From NCBI GenBank assembly GCA_014379165.1, contig JACMMG010000021.1, positions 1-13,348 of the forward strand: a stretch of 13,348 nt of DNA. The letters run 5' to 3'. This DNA is from Candidatus Parcubacteria bacterium (lineage in GTDB: Bacteria > Patescibacteriota > Minisyncoccia > Phycocordibacterales > SBAW01). Position 1 is the stretch's first letter, and each line of letters begins with the position of its first letter. Shown here in pieces: positions 11,712 through 13,348 of the stretch. The translations under genes and the position numbers were made by a program. The notes beneath the pieces are model-generated. The model ran no database searches and was not told the DNA's origin. It saw only the letters and a list, made by a program, of their open reading frames with translations.

Positions 11712-12284
11712 TTATCTAATTAACCTCTTCCGGTATACAGCAACTATAAGGCATGCATTTGCAAGGACAAGGTACCCAGGGAAACCATACTCTGCAAATG
11801 ACCATGTTTGTAATGCTGCAAAACTAGTAAGCATTGCGAAAAACGCAGTTACATATGCAAAACCTGTCTCAGTTTCAGGATACTTCCATGCTTTGATAAA
11901 CGTCGGGATGCCCGCAAACAAGTCAGCAAGAATAGCAAGTACCACTGCTACAAGCGGCTCTGACGTGATTATCCATCCCCCTAGGGCAGCAAGAGCAAGG
12001 GCTCCGCAAATGTAATCAAATTTGGTGAGTTTCCAATATGCGTTAGGATTTATAAAAGAAACGACAAAAACGATTAGAGGACAAAGTCCTGTGGTAAGGG
12101 CGGGCAAAAGTATCCACCGAGCTCCATCTACAAATGCTGCCGTTGTCCCTATAAGAGGGGCAATCCCCCACATTAACCAGGTGATCCTATTGGGCTTAGT
12201 CTGACCTCGTAAAGTATCCCGTATATAAATAACGGCTCCCCAAATATTTATTGCTGCTCCTACGAATACTAGATATTGGATCAT
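11712..12284 (-). CDS. Multi-pass membrane protein with internal repeat (SWEET/PQ-loop-like layout)
   Basis: A 190-residue membrane protein with about six TM segments in two similar halves. The first half contains GAVIYIRDTLRGQTKPNRITWLMW and the second ADLFAGIPTFIKAWKYPETET; each places a Pro-rich turn after a helix, reminiscent of PQ-loop/SWEET-type transporters. I do not claim that family with confidence. Its ATG is 9 nt behind the HAD hydrolase stop. A small-molecule carrier is possible, but substrate and direction cannot be read. Confidence 0.72.
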   Translation of the reverse strand: MIQYLVFVGAAINIWGAVIYIRDTLRGQTKPNRITWLMWGIAPLIGTTAAFVDGARWILLPALTTGLCPLIVFVVSFINPNAYWKLTKFDYICGALALAALGGWIITSEPLVAVVLAILADLFAGIPTFIKAWKYPETETGFAYVTAFFAMLTSFAALQTWSFAEYGFPGYLVLANACLIVAVYRKRLIR

Positions 12285-12293
12285 GGGTAATTT

Positions 12294-12866
12294 CTATATA
12301 TTCCCTAAGTCTTCTATTCCAGTATAGAGCCGCGCATCAATGCCCAGCGCCTTTGCCACCTCTACATTCTGCGGGTCATCATCCCAATATAGTATGTCAG
12401 TTGGCTGAACACCCAATTTCTCTATCACTTGCTCGAAAAACTCAGGCTGGGATTTCTGAAAACCTAGATCACATGAAAAGAATCCGCCATCTAATTTATT
12501 TTTTAAATCCAGTCTTTCGAGCAGATAGTGAGCCCTGTATTTTTCTTGGTCTGTAGCAAGATAACATGTAAAACCTTGACTACGAAACTTTTTTATCTCT
12601 TCCAACACCGCTTCGTCTAGTATTGCGTCGCTAGTAAACCAATAGTCTAAGAAATCATCCGCGTCCTTATCCCACTTCCATGTGGGCAAATATTTACTCA
12701 ATTCTTCTTTTAAATCCGCCTTGTTTTGCTGACAAAGGCGAAACTCATTCTTAAAAAAATGCACTATTTCTTCAGGGGGTATGTTGTATTCCTGCGCAAA
12801 ACGTTCGCTAAAATACCTCATCTTTTTTAGTACGACCCCATCCGCATCAAAAAGTAGTACTTTCAT
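12294..12866 (-). CDS. HAD-superfamily hydrolase (subfamily IA-like phosphatase)
   Basis: A 190-residue HAD protein with all four motifs: I, FDADGVV at 6-12 with nucleophile Asp7 and acid Asp9; II, YLATD at 102-106 with Thr105; III, Lys138 in FQKSQPEFF; IV, DDD at 162-164. A helical cap lies at about 17-90. Such enzymes dephosphorylate sugar phosphates, nucleotides or other small molecules, and the substrate cannot be read from sequence. The start is 1 nt behind the S51 peptidase stop, and the membrane protein gene begins 9 nt after its own stop, so the three are co-transcribed. Confidence 0.88.
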   Translation of the reverse strand: MKVLLFDADGVVLKKMRYFSERFAQEYNIPPEEIVHFFKNEFRLCQQNKADLKEELSKYLPTWKWDKDADDFLDYWFTSDAILDEAVLEEIKKFRSQGFTCYLATDQEKYRAHYLLERLDLKNKLDGGFFSCDLGFQKSQPEFFEQVIEKLGVQPTDILYWDDDPQNVEVAKALGIDARLYTGIEDLGNI

Positions 12867-12867
12867 G

Positions 12868-13348
12868 TTATTGCTCTATAACAACATACTCTCCTTCTTT
12901 TAAAGCGTGAACGGGTAGAGACGTGTCGCCATAGGCTTTAAGCTCTTCTAATCCTTTTTGCCAGTCAACTGGCCCGCGAGGGTCATCAGCACCATACTCA
13001 GACATAAAATGCGCAAGAAACTTGACAGGTATAAGCCCCAGCCCGTCCATAAGATGGCGCCAGTCACACGTCCAAAAATGCTTAACCAGAGCATCCGAGC
13101 CCGCGGAGCTGCCCGCAACAACTTTGCCATCCCAAATCTTAGGCAAATCAAATTGCTTCAACCAATACTGGAGAAGATGGTCGTCTCCACCGTGAATATA
13201 AATAGCGTCAGAGTTTTTTATCTGCTCCTCGAACTTATCAGGAAAAGCCATCTCAAGAGTCGGATGAGTCCCTTCCGGAAAGAATTCAGGAAGCATTTTC
13301 AAGTCTTGCTCGAAGGCTTGTTCCCAATCCTCACGTGGCCGCGCAAAA
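12868..13348 (-). CDS. Peptidase S51-like protein (dipeptidase E family), 5' end outside window
   Basis: The frame is open from the right window edge, so this is the C-terminal 159 residues of a longer protein. Only internal TTG/ATG codons occur near 13302 and they should not be taken as the start. Family features are the strand DAIYIHGGDDHLLQYWL, then the nucleophile elbow VVAGSSAGSDAL, where the central Ser of GSSAG (codon at 13105-13107) is the catalytic serine, and LAHFMSEY with the likely catalytic His. The family cleaves N-terminal Asp-x dipeptides or processes cyanophycin and similar compounds. In this fragment GG-DD in the first motif replaces the GG-N/GG-T common in the family. It leads the long operon visible here. 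Confidence 0.82.
   Translation of the reverse strand, partial: FARPREDWEQAFEQDLKMLPEFFPEGTHPTLEMAFPDKFEEQIKNSDAIYIHGGDDHLLQYWLKQFDLPKIWDGKVVAGSSAGSDALVKHFWTCDWRHLMDGLGLIPVKFLAHFMSEYGADDPRGPVDWQKGLEELKAYGDTSLPVHALKEGEYVVIEQ

Overview
The window looks like a chromosomal segment of a small-genome bacterium of the Candidate Phyla Radiation (Patescibacteria, Parcubacteria-like). This is inferred from gene style rather than from any marker gene. Genes are packed with 1-10 nt gaps or 4-nt overlaps, and almost none has a Shine-Dalgarno sequence. Many products are small single-TM proteins, and the YgjP-like peptidase, MliC/PsbP-like, cupredoxin and CAP proteins are of types I associate with that group. 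TGA is used as a stop (HTH, nucleotidyltransferase and DoxX genes), so the code is standard here and not the UGA=Gly code of Gracilibacteria/SR1. I see no tRNA, rRNA, CRISPR array, transposase or phage gene, and no gene-free stretch above 300 bases; the largest gaps are 128 and 103 bases.

Left part, 1-8037, is an envelope and secretome region. After the tail of a plus-strand gene and its terminator comes a minus-strand operon: an MliC lysozyme-inhibitor domain fused to a PsbP-like domain, a GDSL/SGNH esterase, and a YgjP-type metallopeptidase. Further along lie a small membrane protein, a second PsbP-like protein, a cupredoxin-DoxX pair, a secreted GH18 glycosidase, a single-TM protein of unknown role, a plus-strand CAP-domain protein, and a large Ig/SdrD-B-like surface protein. 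A strong bidirectional terminator separates the last two, which converge. Most of these genes have an export or anchor signal, so this stretch probably builds the cell surface and the interface with host or neighbouring cells.

Middle part, 8038-10581, holds a PHA_gran_rgn-like protein, a 45-residue membrane microprotein, and a tightly coupled operon: ArsR-like winged-helix protein, nucleotidyltransferase, and an Atg22-like MFS transporter. The first two junctions are 4-nt ATGA overlaps. The promoter carries a perfect 14-bp palindrome, and the 15-bp sequence that includes most of it recurs exactly at the start of the nucleotidyltransferase gene. This is the best candidate in the window for an uncharacterised regulated module, possibly toxin-antitoxin-like.

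Right part, 10582-13348, is one long minus-strand operon that enters from beyond the window: S51 peptidase (partial), HAD hydrolase, six-TM membrane protein, DUF5665-like protein, stand-alone NIF3/YqfO PII-like domain protein, and a YbaK-type deacylase. Every gap is 1-9 nt.

A recurring structural signal is a -10 box, often an extended TGN form, placed 6-12 nt from the start codon. It is seen before at least seven genes and implies leaderless or nearly leaderless mRNAs. All function calls come from reading motifs by eye; no database search was run.
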